A DNA stretch of 64,000 nucleotides from Tessaracoccus flavescens (GTDB taxonomy: Bacteria > Actinomycetota > Actinomycetes > Propionibacteriales > Propionibacteriaceae). Positions 11,527-19,724 of this stretch are shown here, in pieces; position 1 is the stretch's first letter, and the number at the start of each line of letters is the position of its first letter. A model generated the notes under the pieces. The model was not told the DNA's origin and searched no databases. It saw nothing but the letters and a program-made list of their open reading frames with translations. The DNA is taken from the NCBI RefSeq assembly GCF_001998865.1, contig NZ_CP019607.1:124001-188000 (forward strand), written 5' to 3'. Made by a program: the position numbers and the translations under genes.

Positions 11527-11564
11527 ACAGCGTCCTGGCCCTCGGTCGTCAGGACGCTGTTTTG
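11527..11564 (+). terminator. Rho-independent terminator of rpsT
   Basis: A perfect 11-bp stem, ACAGCGTCCTG (11527-11537) with CAGGACGCTGT (11550-11560), encloses a 12-nt loop and is followed by a short T-run. It lies 30 bp after the rpsT stop and before the convergent holA stop. Confidence 0.9.
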
Positions 11565-11608
11565 CGTGCCCGGACACGGCCGAGTGAGCCGCTCCCCCGC
11601 CCCTTCGA

Positions 11609-12571
11609 CTAGCGGCGGGTGAGCGCGAGGACTCCGAGCACCATGCGCTCCAGCGCGAATGCCGGGTCGGTCGCGGCGCCCTTGACCTCGGCGTCGCCCA
11701 CGGCGATCAGCTGGATCGCGGACGCGACCGAGCCGGCGCCCCAGTTCCTGGACGTGCGGGCGTACTCCTTCAGCTTGAACGGCGGGACGCCGACCTGCCG
11801 CGCGAGATCGGGCCCACTGAGCCTGCTGTTCGAGGCATCGAGGTAGCGCCCCATGCCGCGGAAGGCGCTGGCCATCGCGCTGGTGATGAGCACCGGGGCG
11901 GCCCCCGTCCCCAGCGCCCAGCGCAGCCGCTCCATCGCGACGTTCGCATTGGCGGCCAGCACGGCGTCGGCCACGGCGAACGACGTCACCTCGGCCCGCC
12001 CGGCGAAGTACCGCTTGATCAGGCCCGAGTCGATCTGACCACCGTCGGCGTCATCGGCCAACTGGGCGACGCCAGCCGCGAGTGCTCGCATGTCATTGCC
12101 GACCGCCGCGACAAGCTCAGCCGCGGCGTCCGCCGAGATCCGCACGCCACGGCCGCGCGCCTCCTCGGCAACGAACTTCGGCAGGTCCCACGGCTTGACC
12201 GCCGCGACCGTCTCCGTCGGCACCTTCGCCTTCTTGAGCTTGTCGATCAGGCCCTTGCCCTTGTTCCCGCCTTGGTGGACGAGGATGAGACACAGGTCAT
12301 CGCCGGGATTCTTCGCCACCTCGACGAGCTGGTCGACCACTCCTGCCGGGCAGGCGCCGACGTCGTCGATGACCGCGATGATGTCGCTCGAGAACAGCGA
12401 CCCGCCGACGACCTCGGACAGCATCGTGTCCTCGAGCTCGGTGGCCGTGATCTCGTTCACATCGGCGTCGGGGCGCTCCGCGAGCGCGTCCGCGCGGGTG
12501 CGCGCCACCGCGCGCTGAGCCAGGAAGGACTCGGGACCTGTGACGAGAAGGGTGCTGCCGAAGGAGGCCAT
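11609..12571 (-). CDS. holA: DNA polymerase III subunit delta
   Basis: The 320-aa product starting MASFGSTLLVTGPESFL matches clamp-loader delta subunits of actinobacteria, with the family-typical central AAA-like region (PWDLPKFVAEEARGRGVRIS, GNDMRALAAGVAQL) and a helical collar domain. Delta opens the beta clamp in the replisome. I chose the ATG at 12571 because the upstream in-frame extension has no family similarity. The gene normally sits next to comEC, but here an accessory block separates them. Confidence 0.92.
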   Translation of the reverse strand: MASFGSTLLVTGPESFLAQRAVARTRADALAERPDADVNEITATELEDTMLSEVVGGSLFSSDIIAVIDDVGACPAGVVDQLVEVAKNPGDDLCLILVHQGGNKGKGLIDKLKKAKVPTETVAAVKPWDLPKFVAEEARGRGVRISADAAAELVAAVGNDMRALAAGVAQLADDADGGQIDSGLIKRYFAGRAEVTSFAVADAVLAANANVAMERLRWALGTGAAPVLITSAMASAFRGMGRYLDASNSRLSGPDLARQVGVPPFKLKEYARTSRNWGAGSVASAIQLIAVGDAEVKGAATDPAFALERMVLGVLALTRR

Positions 12572-12663
12572 GGACCTAGCTTGCCAGTCACCACCGACCC
12601 CAGGTACCCGGGAATAAGGCACGGACGAAGATAGTTGAAATTCGAACCAGACGGACGAGAAGA

Positions 12664-12885
12664 ATGGAGCCGCTGGTGACCACCCTCCTGACCTACAACT
12701 TGGGAGTCCAGGCCTTAGAGGAGCGCGACTACAAGACCGCGGTCGAGCGGTTCTCCAGCGTCCTGGAAGCCGATCCCGGCAACACCAACGTGCGCGAGTA
12801 TCTGGCGCGCGCCCACTTCCACCGCGCCGCCCTCGTCGTCGGATTCACGTGCCTGTGTAACCTTTCGGGCACCTGCACGGAGTAA
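12664..12885 (+). pseudogene. truncated tetratricopeptide-repeat protein
   Basis: The 73-aa frame starts with a good TPR helix pair (LGVQALEERDYKTAVERFSSVLEADPGNTNVREYLARAHFHRAAL) resembling small actinobacterial TPR proteins of about 120 residues. After HFHRAAL the sequence changes abruptly to a Cys-containing tail (VVGFTCLCNLSGTCTE) that does not look like TPR. The tail is translated from what appears to be the promoter of the sigma-factor gene, so a deletion or recombination probably joined the 5' part of a TPR gene to that region. Confidence 0.6.
12856..12884 (+). promoter_or_regulatory. candidate ECF-type promoter of the sigma-factor operon
   Basis: TGTAACC (12856-12862), followed about 15 bp later by CGGAG, resembles ECF-sigma promoters with an AAC core in the -35 element. 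It lies 64 bp before the sigma-factor start, which would fit autoregulation. This is inferred from pattern only. Confidence 0.4.
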
Positions 12886-12947
12886 GGGGTGTGCCAGGTT
12901 GCCGACCACGGCACCGCGAGGACGCGTTGCACGAAGGAGGCCCGACG

Positions 12948-13496
12948 GTGGACGCACAGGCGTTGCCCGAGCAGGGCGCAGGCTCAGCAGACGACAGCCT
13001 GCTGCCCGGGGACACCCATTCGGTCGTCAACCGCTACGAGTCGATGGTCTACGGCATCGCCGTGACCCACACGAAGTGCCGCGGCGACGCCGACGACGTG
13101 TACCAGGAGGTCTTCCTGACCTACCACCGCCGGCAACCCGAGTTCAACGACGAGGAACATCGCCGCGCCTGGCTGATCACCACGACGCTCAACTGCGCGC
13201 GACGATCGGCGCAGAGCTCGTGGCGCACCCGCGTGGTGCCGCTGACTCCCGGGGTCGTCGTCGACACCGGCGCCGACTTCACGCTGGCCACCGACGAGCA
13301 GAACGTGCTCTTCCGCGCCCTGCGTGATCTGCCCGAGACGCAGCGCAGCGTCGTCTACCTGTTCTACTTCGAGGATCTCCCCGTCGCGCGCATCGCAGAG
13401 CTGCTCGACGTGGAACCCGGAACCGTGAAGGTGCGCCTCTCCCGAGGACGCGCCCAGATGCGCGAGTTGCTCCTGGGAGGGCTGTTCGATGAATGA
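12948..13496 (+). CDS. ECF-type RNA polymerase sigma factor
   Basis: The 182-aa protein contains sigma region 2 (YESMVYGIAVTHTKCRGDADDVYQEVFLTY) and region 4 (LPETQRSVVYLFYF...IAELLDVEPGTVKVRLSRGR) with no region 3, the layout of extracytoplasmic-function sigma factors. The GTG at 12948 is chosen as start because AAGGAGG lies 10 bp upstream; an earlier in-frame GTG at 12891 has no ribosome-binding site. The last 8 bp overlap the following beta-propeller gene, so the two are translationally coupled and probably form a regulator/sensor pair. Confidence 0.9.
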   Translation: MDAQALPEQGAGSADDSLLPGDTHSVVNRYESMVYGIAVTHTKCRGDADDVYQEVFLTYHRRQPEFNDEEHRRAWLITTTLNCARRSAQSSWRTRVVPLTPGVVVDTGADFTLATDEQNVLFRALRDLPETQRSVVYLFYFEDLPVARIAELLDVEPGTVKVRLSRGRAQMRELLLGGLFDE

Positions 13497-15501
13497 CAAG
13501 ATCTTGCGTGACATGGCCGAGCAGTTCAGGCCGGACCCCTCGGTGCGGGCCGATCTGCTCGCCCGGATCGCTGCCGAGCCGGCTGGCGCGCCCGAGACCC
13601 CGCGACCGCAGGCCTCGCCGTCACGACCCCGACGGCGCCGCGTGGCGTGGATCGCCAGCGCCGCGGCGGTGGCCGTGGTGGCGGGTCTTGCCGCGATGCC
13701 CTCACTGATCGGCGGGAGCCAGGACCACTCGGACCCGCCGGCAGCACCGACGGCCGAGGCCGCGCCGGGAGACTACTCCCACGTCTACGACGCGGTTCGG
13801 AACGTGTTGAAGGAGCACCCCCAGGCGGACATGGGCTTCCAGTTCCAGTGGGGCACAGATAGAAGGCCAGAGGGTTCTGCGGCCGACACGTCCGCTCCTG
13901 CGGCCGACGGCGCCGGCCAGTACGCGACCAACGTCCAGGTCGCGGGCATCGACGAGGGCGACATCGTCAAGAGTGATGGGCGCACGATCTTCGCCGCGTC
14001 CGGCGACGACGTGGTGCTGCTCGCCGCACAGGGTGCCGACACGCACGAGCTGGCCAGGATCGACACCTCCACCACCGCGGGACGGGAGGGCGGCACCGCC
14101 CAGGGGCCGGTGGTCGACCTGATGCTGCACGGTTCGTCACTCGTCGTGCTGGTCACCGAGTACGAGCCGCGCCTGTCCGAGCTCCCCGCCAGCCAGGAGT
14201 CCGCGTACGTGCCCTACGACGCCACCCAGACGAAGGCGCTCATCTACGACGTCTCCGATCCGGCCGCACCGACGCTGAGTCAGAGCCTCGGCCAGAGCGG
14301 AGCCTTCTCGACGTCGCGGCTCTCGGGCGACCTGTTGTACCTGGTGACCCAGCACGCCGTGACCGATCCCCACGCCATCGACCCGGCCGTGCCGGGAACC
14401 TTCGTCCCGTCGACCACGGATGACGGGACGAGCACTCCGCTTCCTGCCGATGACCTCGTGTTGATGCCGCGGCCGGACGGACCGCGCTACTCCGTGGTCA
14501 GCAGCATCGACCTGGCCACCAACGAGCGGGTCGACACGCTGTCGGTGCTTGGCGGTTCGCAGACCACCTACATGAGCGAGGAGTCGCTCTACCTCGCCTC
14601 GGTGGAGTACGCAGGAGATGCCGACGGCGATCAGGCACGCGACGAGACGGGCATGAGGTCGGTCACCGAACAGACGAAGCTCGCCCGGATCGCCCTCGAC
14701 GACGGAAGACTCACCGCTGCGGCCGAGGGGACGGTTCCCGGCGTCCTGCTGAACCAGTTCGCGATGGACGACTACGAGGGCAGGCTGAGGCTGGCCGTGA
14801 CGCTGAACGGCGTCTCCACCTCGGGCCAGTGGGAGTCGACCCCCTCGCTGCTGGTGCTCGACGGGAACCTTGAGGTGATCTCGTCGATCCCGAAGCTGGC
14901 CACCAACGAGACCGTCCAGTCGGTGCGCTTCGTCGGGCCCGTCGCCTACGTGGTGAGCTTCCGCCAGATCGACCCGCTGTTCGCGATCGATCTCAGCGAC
15001 CCGGCGGCCCCGAAGGTGATGGGCGAGCTCAAGATCCCGGGCTTCAGCACCTACCTGCATCCGTGGGCGGACGGCCAGCTGCTCGGACTGGGGATGGACG
15101 CCACCGACGACGGCATGGTCACCGGCCTGAAGCTCAGCATGTTCGACACCTCGGACCCGTTCGCCCTCAAGGAGCAGGCAGTCCTGAAGGTGCCCTACGC
15201 CGACTCGGAGGCGCTGCGCAACCACAAGGCCGTCCTCGTCGATTCTGAGCACAGCCTGATCGGCTTCCCCGCCCTCAACTACTCCGGGGGCGGCTCGACC
15301 GCGGACTACGTCGTCTACCGCTTCGAGGACGGCGCCTTCAGGCTGGCTGGCAAGCTTCCCGTCGAGGCGTCCGAGCAGCAGTGGGTCTCCTCCGTGCGTG
15401 GGCTGACCATCGGCGACAGCCTGTATGTCGTGACCGAGCGAGGGGTGGACGTGTACGGGGCGGACTCGCTGGAGAAGGTGGCCTCGGAGGAACTGGGCTG
15501 A
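13489..15501 (+). CDS. membrane-anchored beta-propeller domain protein coupled to the ECF sigma factor
   Basis: The 670-aa protein has a short cytoplasmic head (about residues 1-45, including DPSVRADLLARIAAEP), one transmembrane helix after a basic cluster (RPRRRRVAWIASAAAVAVVAGLAAM), and a large extracellular region. That region contains TNVQVAGIDEGDIVKSDGRTIF, the signature of the secreted beta-propeller family PF09826. The head is the size and position expected of an anti-sigma segment, so I infer that it holds the ECF factor and senses something outside the cell. The biochemical role of the propeller is unknown. Confidence 0.85.
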   Translation: MNDKILRDMAEQFRPDPSVRADLLARIAAEPAGAPETPRPQASPSRPRRRRVAWIASAAAVAVVAGLAAMPSLIGGSQDHSDPPAAPTAEAAPGDYSHVYDAVRNVLKEHPQADMGFQFQWGTDRRPEGSAADTSAPAADGAGQYATNVQVAGIDEGDIVKSDGRTIFAASGDDVVLLAAQGADTHELARIDTSTTAGREGGTAQGPVVDLMLHGSSLVVLVTEYEPRLSELPASQESAYVPYDATQTKALIYDVSDPAAPTLSQSLGQSGAFSTSRLSGDLLYLVTQHAVTDPHAIDPAVPGTFVPSTTDDGTSTPLPADDLVLMPRPDGPRYSVVSSIDLATNERVDTLSVLGGSQTTYMSEESLYLASVEYAGDADGDQARDETGMRSVTEQTKLARIALDDGRLTAAAEGTVPGVLLNQFAMDDYEGRLRLAVTLNGVSTSGQWESTPSLLVLDGNLEVISSIPKLATNETVQSVRFVGPVAYVVSFRQIDPLFAIDLSDPAAPKVMGELKIPGFSTYLHPWADGQLLGLGMDATDDGMVTGLKLSMFDTSDPFALKEQAVLKVPYADSEALRNHKAVLVDSEHSLIGFPALNYSGGGSTADYVVYRFEDGAFRLAGKLPVEASEQQWVSSVRGLTIGDSLYVVTERGVDVYGADSLEKVASEELG

Positions 15502-15584
15502 ACCGGTGACCGCCGCCTCGGCGCGCGGCGGATGCGGGTCACCACTAGACTTCCTGCGAGCAGCAGCACACTCAAAGGAGAGCC

Positions 15585-16571
15585 ATGACCCCGATCCGCT
15601 TCGGCATCCTCGGCGCCGCAGGCATCACCCCGGCCGCCCTCATCGCCCCGGCCTCTGAGAACCCCGACGTCGAACTGGTGGCCGTGGCCGCCCGCGACCG
15701 GGGTAGGGCCGAGCGGTTCGCCGCCGAACACGGCATCGGCCGCGTCGAGGACAGCTACGAGGACCTCCTCGCCGCCGACGACATCGACGCCGTCTACATC
15801 CCGCTTCCCAACTCCGAGCACGGCAGGTGGACGCTCGCCGCGATCGAGGCGGGCAAGCACGTCCTCGTCGAGAAGCCATTCGCGTCCAACGCCGACGAGG
15901 CGGAGCGCGTCGCGGCGAGGGCCGCGGACTCGAACCGCGTGGTGATGGAGGCCTTCCACTACCGCTATCACCCCCTCGTCGCGGAGGTGATCGGCCTGAT
16001 CAACGACGGGGCCATCGGCGACCTGGTCGACGTGAGCGCCTGGTTCGACGTGCACCTGCCCGACCGGAGCAACATCCGCTACATCCACGACCTGGCGGGC
16101 GGGTCCACCATGGATCTGGGCTGCTACTGCCTGCACCTGGTGCGCAGCCTGGTCGGTGAGGAGCCCGAGGTCGTCTCGGCCACGTACCGCCCCTCCCCCG
16201 AGGACGACCGGATCGACGAGGCCCTCACCGCCGAACTGAGGTTCCCGGGCGGGGTCACCTCGACGGTGTCGAGCTCGCTGCTCGAGGACGTCGAGCGGCA
16301 GTCGGCGACGATCACCGGGACGCTCGGCGTGCTCCAGGTCGAGGGCTTCGTGAAGCCCCATGAGAGCAACTCGCTGACGCTGAAGACCGACGGCGACAGC
16401 ACGAGGATCGACGTCCCGGTGCACCCCACGTCGTACGCCTGCCAGCTCGGCCTCTTCGTCTCGGCCGTGCGCGACGGCGCGGAGATTCTCACCGGCCCGG
16501 AGGACTCGGTGAAGCAGATGCGCGCCATCGACGCCATGTATCGCGCGGCGGGGCTCGAGCCTCGTCAGTGA
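15585..16571 (+). CDS. Gfo/Idh/MocA family oxidoreductase
   Basis: The 328-aa protein begins MTPIRFGILGAAGITPAALIAPA, a Rossmann fold for NAD(P), followed by the family hallmark VEKPFASNADEA near residue 100 and a C-terminal alpha/beta domain. AAAGGAGAGCC precedes the ATG. Such enzymes oxidise or reduce sugars and inositols; the substrate cannot be read from the sequence. It stands alone between the propeller gene and a convergent DUF222 gene. Confidence 0.9.
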   Translation: MTPIRFGILGAAGITPAALIAPASENPDVELVAVAARDRGRAERFAAEHGIGRVEDSYEDLLAADDIDAVYIPLPNSEHGRWTLAAIEAGKHVLVEKPFASNADEAERVAARAADSNRVVMEAFHYRYHPLVAEVIGLINDGAIGDLVDVSAWFDVHLPDRSNIRYIHDLAGGSTMDLGCYCLHLVRSLVGEEPEVVSATYRPSPEDDRIDEALTAELRFPGGVTSTVSSSLLEDVERQSATITGTLGVLQVEGFVKPHESNSLTLKTDGDSTRIDVPVHPTSYACQLGLFVSAVRDGAEILTGPEDSVKQMRAIDAMYRAAGLEPRQ

Positions 16572-16602
16572 CCGTGGTCTGCTGAGGTTTGCCGGGTCGG
16601 CC

Positions 16603-17883
16603 CTATTCGCGCAGCGGCCAGGTCCCGCAGGGGGTGAGTTCATAGCGGTAGCCGAGCGGGCTCTCCCAGACGAGCACGTCGGGCCCGCGCTGGAGCGACT
16701 TCCAGGCCCTCGCCGTCTTGGCCCGATGGGCCCGACGGTTCAGCGGGACGAGGTTGCCGAGCCGGGTCTGCGCCCGGTACCCCTCCCGCCACGGCACCGT
16801 GTGGTCGAGATCGAGCCTTCGGGAACTGCGGTTGGAGTACGGGAACATCTCCGTCGGCATGACGATCTCCACCGCACGCTTGAGCTGCGCACCGGGCTCA
16901 TACCCATCAGACGGATCCAGGTCGGCGAGGTCGATCACCGGATGAACCGTCACCTTTGCCTCCCCGAGCAACTCCCCCAGCAGCCGGCTGGTGATCCAGC
17001 CAGCCTTGTCGACCCGCGCGGCGGGCGCGAGGCCACCGACCGAATCGGCGTGGATGTGAACGGCGAGCCCGAGCTCGGGCCGGTAGACCTTGGAGGGTCG
17101 GGATCGTGCCGCCTCGTGGTGTTCAGGGTCGCCCGGCAGGGTGGGTTGGTCGCCGCTCTGCAGCAGGGCGAGCGCGTGCGCGGGGTTCGCGAGGATCCCA
17201 AGGGCCTTCGCCCGCCGCTGCTGCAGCGTCAACTCGGGGAACCGGTCTTCGAGCAGCCTCGCCACCCGCGTCGCCGTGACGTCGAGGCTGCGCGCATCGA
17301 GCACATCGAGCCTTCCGGTGAGGTTCATGCACCCGTCGAAGAGGCCCCACACATGGACGCCGCGGTCTTCGCGCGCGAGCCGCTCGCGCTCTTGTGCGGC
17401 GGCACGGTCGGCCTCGATGATCAGCTTGTCCAGCAGGTTGAAGGCGGCCGTCCAGCCGAGAGCGCCCTGCCGCGGCAGCCAGCGCAGCGTCACGGCTTCG
17501 GCCACCTCGGGCCGGAGGTGAGAACACCTGGCCGCGGCCTTGACCGCCCGCGACGCCTCGACCTTGAGCTCCACCACCGCGGCGAACAGCTTCGGGTGCC
17601 GGTGCTTGAGGTTGAGCGCCTCGATGAGGCGGTGACCCGCCGCATGCGGGCTGCACTCAAGCAATCCTGCCAGCTCGAGGCTCAGGAACTCGGAGACGAG
17701 GGGCGTGCCCTCGGCGCCGACCCGGATCCGCTTCTCGGTGAGGACGGCGAGCAGCTCGTCGGTGTCGACCCGGTAGCACTCGGCGAGCTCGCAGATCGAG
17801 GCCAGCAGATCTGCCTCTGCCCGGCGACGTCGCGTCATGGCCGAGCGGATCGCCTCCGCCTGCTGCCTCGCCATTGCCTCCAT
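16603..17883 (-). CDS. DUF222 / HNH endonuclease domain protein (13E12-like)
   Basis: This 426-aa protein has the helical DUF222 region at the N-terminus and a C-terminal HNH-like motif (LDLDHTVPW...LGNLVPLNRRAHRAKT). Such proteins are multicopy and mobile in mycobacteria and propionibacteria; their function is not established, though an HNH nuclease is implied. The gene is complete, but an IS110 element begins close to its start, so its own promoter may be displaced. Confidence 0.88.
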   Translation of the reverse strand: MEAMARQQAEAIRSAMTRRRRAEADLLASICELAECYRVDTDELLAVLTEKRIRVGAEGTPLVSEFLSLELAGLLECSPHAAGHRLIEALNLKHRHPKLFAAVVELKVEASRAVKAAARCSHLRPEVAEAVTLRWLPRQGALGWTAAFNLLDKLIIEADRAAAQERERLAREDRGVHVWGLFDGCMNLTGRLDVLDARSLDVTATRVARLLEDRFPELTLQQRRAKALGILANPAHALALLQSGDQPTLPGDPEHHEAARSRPSKVYRPELGLAVHIHADSVGGLAPAARVDKAGWITSRLLGELLGEAKVTVHPVIDLADLDPSDGYEPGAQLKRAVEIVMPTEMFPYSNRSSRRLDLDHTVPWREGYRAQTRLGNLVPLNRRAHRAKTARAWKSLQRGPDVLVWESPLGYRYELTPCGTWPLRE

Positions 17884-18120
17884 GACTTCACGCTACAGAC
17901 CGGGTCTGACATACATGATGGTAGGCGTCTTGGGGAGTCGTGACCCTGCCTCTGACTGGTGCCCTGCTGGGCTACCGACAAATTGATCCGTCCGGCTCTC
18001 CAAGGCATGGGTGACGACCGCCCGGCCATGACCTAATACGAGCCTGATCACGAGTCCGGTGTATGGCCTGTCTGACCAGACGGCCGTCACTCGACCCATC
18101 CCAGCGTTCAGGAGTAGGCC
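17884..18120 (+). other. IS110 left non-coding end, candidate bridge-RNA locus
   Basis: About 237 bp lie between the DUF222 start codon and the IS110 transposase. IS110-group elements carry a long non-coding left end that encodes a structured bridge RNA guiding target and donor choice. The stretch contains several short self-complementary segments, for example GGCCTGTCTGACCAGACGGCC (18066-18086), whose arms pair as GGCC-TCTG/CAGA-GGCC. The exact element edge and the RNA loops cannot be fixed by eye. Confidence 0.4.
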
Positions 18121-19329
18121 ATGACCATCATGACAAATCCCGGCGACCATGTCGCCGGCATCGATTCACACAAGGACACCATCCACATCGCGGTGATCAC
18201 CGCCACCGGCATCGAGGTCGCCGACCACGAGTTCGACACCACCACCGCGGGATACCGTCAGGCAGTGGCCTGGCTGGTCGCTCACGGCCCGATCACCGCT
18301 GTCGGCGTGGAAGGAACCTCCAGCTACGGGGTCGGGATCACCGCCACCTTGCGCCGCAACGGGATCGGTGTCGTCGAGGTCAACCGCACCCGCCCCGCCG
18401 AACGGCGCAAACAAGGCAAGACCGACCGGCTCGATGCCTACCGCGCTGCCCGGGCAGTCCTGTCCGGTGAGGCCACCACCGCCCCCAAGCACGACACCAT
18501 CGAGCCCTTACGGGCGCTGGTGATCACCCGCCGCAGCGCGAACAAGGCCCTTCAGGCCTGCTGGCGTCAGATCAACAGTGTCCTGGTCAACGCCAGCCCC
18601 CGACTCCGCGACAAATACCGTGAACTGGGCCGCGACAAGCTTGTCGACCAGTTGGCCAGCACCCGCCCCGACCAGATCAAAGACCTCCACGACGCCACCA
18701 GCCTGCGTGCCCTGCGTAGCCTCGCCCGACGTCACCAGTTCCTCCGCGCAGAGCTCGATGACCTCGATACGCAACTCGACGAGCACACCACCGCCCGCAA
18801 CCCAGGCCTGCGCGCTATCCACGGTATCGGCCCGGCACTGGCAGCGATCTTGCTGATCACCGCCGGTGACAACCCCGACCGGCTACGCAGCCAAGCATCC
18901 TTCGCTGCCCTCTGCGGCACCAGCCCCATCCCCGTCTCCTCCGGCAAAACCCAACGCCACCGCCTCTCCCGCGGAGGCGACCGGCAAGCCAACTGGGCAC
19001 TGCACCAAGCGATCAAAGTCCGCATGTCCCAGGACCAACGTACCCGCGACTACCGCGACCGCCACCTCGCCACTGGCAAGACACTCGCAGCCGTCTACCG
19101 CAGCCTCAAACGCGCCCTCGTCAGAGAAGTCTTCAAAGCCCTCACGGGCCACTGCGAGATCCCCAACTACACCGACCTCAGACCAGCCCGACAAGCCAAG
19201 AACCTCACCCTCACCAACGCCGCCGAAGCCTGCCACACCTGGCCAGCACGCATCTCCGAAATAGAACTCGGCAAACGCCGAGACGACAACCTCGCCCACC
19301 GCTACCGCGAATGGCTCACCGCCGCTTGA
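18121..19329 (+). CDS. IS110 family transposase with C-terminal helix-turn-helix
   Basis: The 402-aa protein has the RuvC-like DEDD domain of IS110 recombinases (GIDSHKD with Asp15, VGVEGTSSYG, KTDRLDAYRAAR) and the C-terminal Transposase_20 domain (IHGIGPALAAILLITAGD, then GTSPIPVSSGK carrying the likely nucleophilic Ser). After about residue 355 it has an extra segment, LTLTNAAEACHTWPARISEIELGKRRDD, that looks like an XRE-type helix-turn-helix not found in minimal IS110 enzymes. The frame is intact. Confidence 0.92.
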   Translation: MTIMTNPGDHVAGIDSHKDTIHIAVITATGIEVADHEFDTTTAGYRQAVAWLVAHGPITAVGVEGTSSYGVGITATLRRNGIGVVEVNRTRPAERRKQGKTDRLDAYRAARAVLSGEATTAPKHDTIEPLRALVITRRSANKALQACWRQINSVLVNASPRLRDKYRELGRDKLVDQLASTRPDQIKDLHDATSLRALRSLARRHQFLRAELDDLDTQLDEHTTARNPGLRAIHGIGPALAAILLITAGDNPDRLRSQASFAALCGTSPIPVSSGKTQRHRLSRGGDRQANWALHQAIKVRMSQDQRTRDYRDRHLATGKTLAAVYRSLKRALVREVFKALTGHCEIPNYTDLRPARQAKNLTLTNAAEACHTWPARISEIELGKRRDDNLAHRYREWLTAA

Positions 19330-19724
19330 CACCACATAGGAGCATCAATTCTGCTGCTCTGAGCCTCGATGTGTGAAGGTCTGATCGTTGTGTGCAGCGG
19401 CAAGTTCAAGAGTCGCCCGCAGAGCTGGGCAACAACGCCGCGTGTTCGACAACAGATGGGTGCACTCGACCGGGCCACGGCGCTCTGGCTGCTGATCCGG
19501 TTCCTGTCTGCCAGTCGCCACCTGCGCATGACTCATCAAGGACTCCGTCTATGGCTCCGACCTCGGCGGTCACCGTCCGTTGCGTGCGTTGTCCCTTCTC
19601 CGGGGTCCCGATACTGAGCAGCCCGACAACTCTGGCCATTGCCCAGCGCGTTGTCAAAGATCGACCCTCGCAGTTGACTCGTACCAAACGAACGGAGTCT
19701 CCAGAGACACCGGCGCGGATCAAG
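19330..19724. other. 395-bp stretch with no recognised gene; contains the IS110 right end
   Basis: The first 25 bp or so (CACCACATAGGAGCATC) are probably the short right end of the IS110 element. The remaining sequence has several short open frames on both strands, none recognisable and none with a convincing ribosome-binding site. It may be a relic of DNA deleted when the element arrived. It ends at the comEC stop codon. Confidence 0.5.

Noticed and set aside
12891..12947. upstream GTG start for the ECF sigma factor
   Set aside because: No ribosome-binding site; AAGGAGG is placed correctly for the GTG at 12948.
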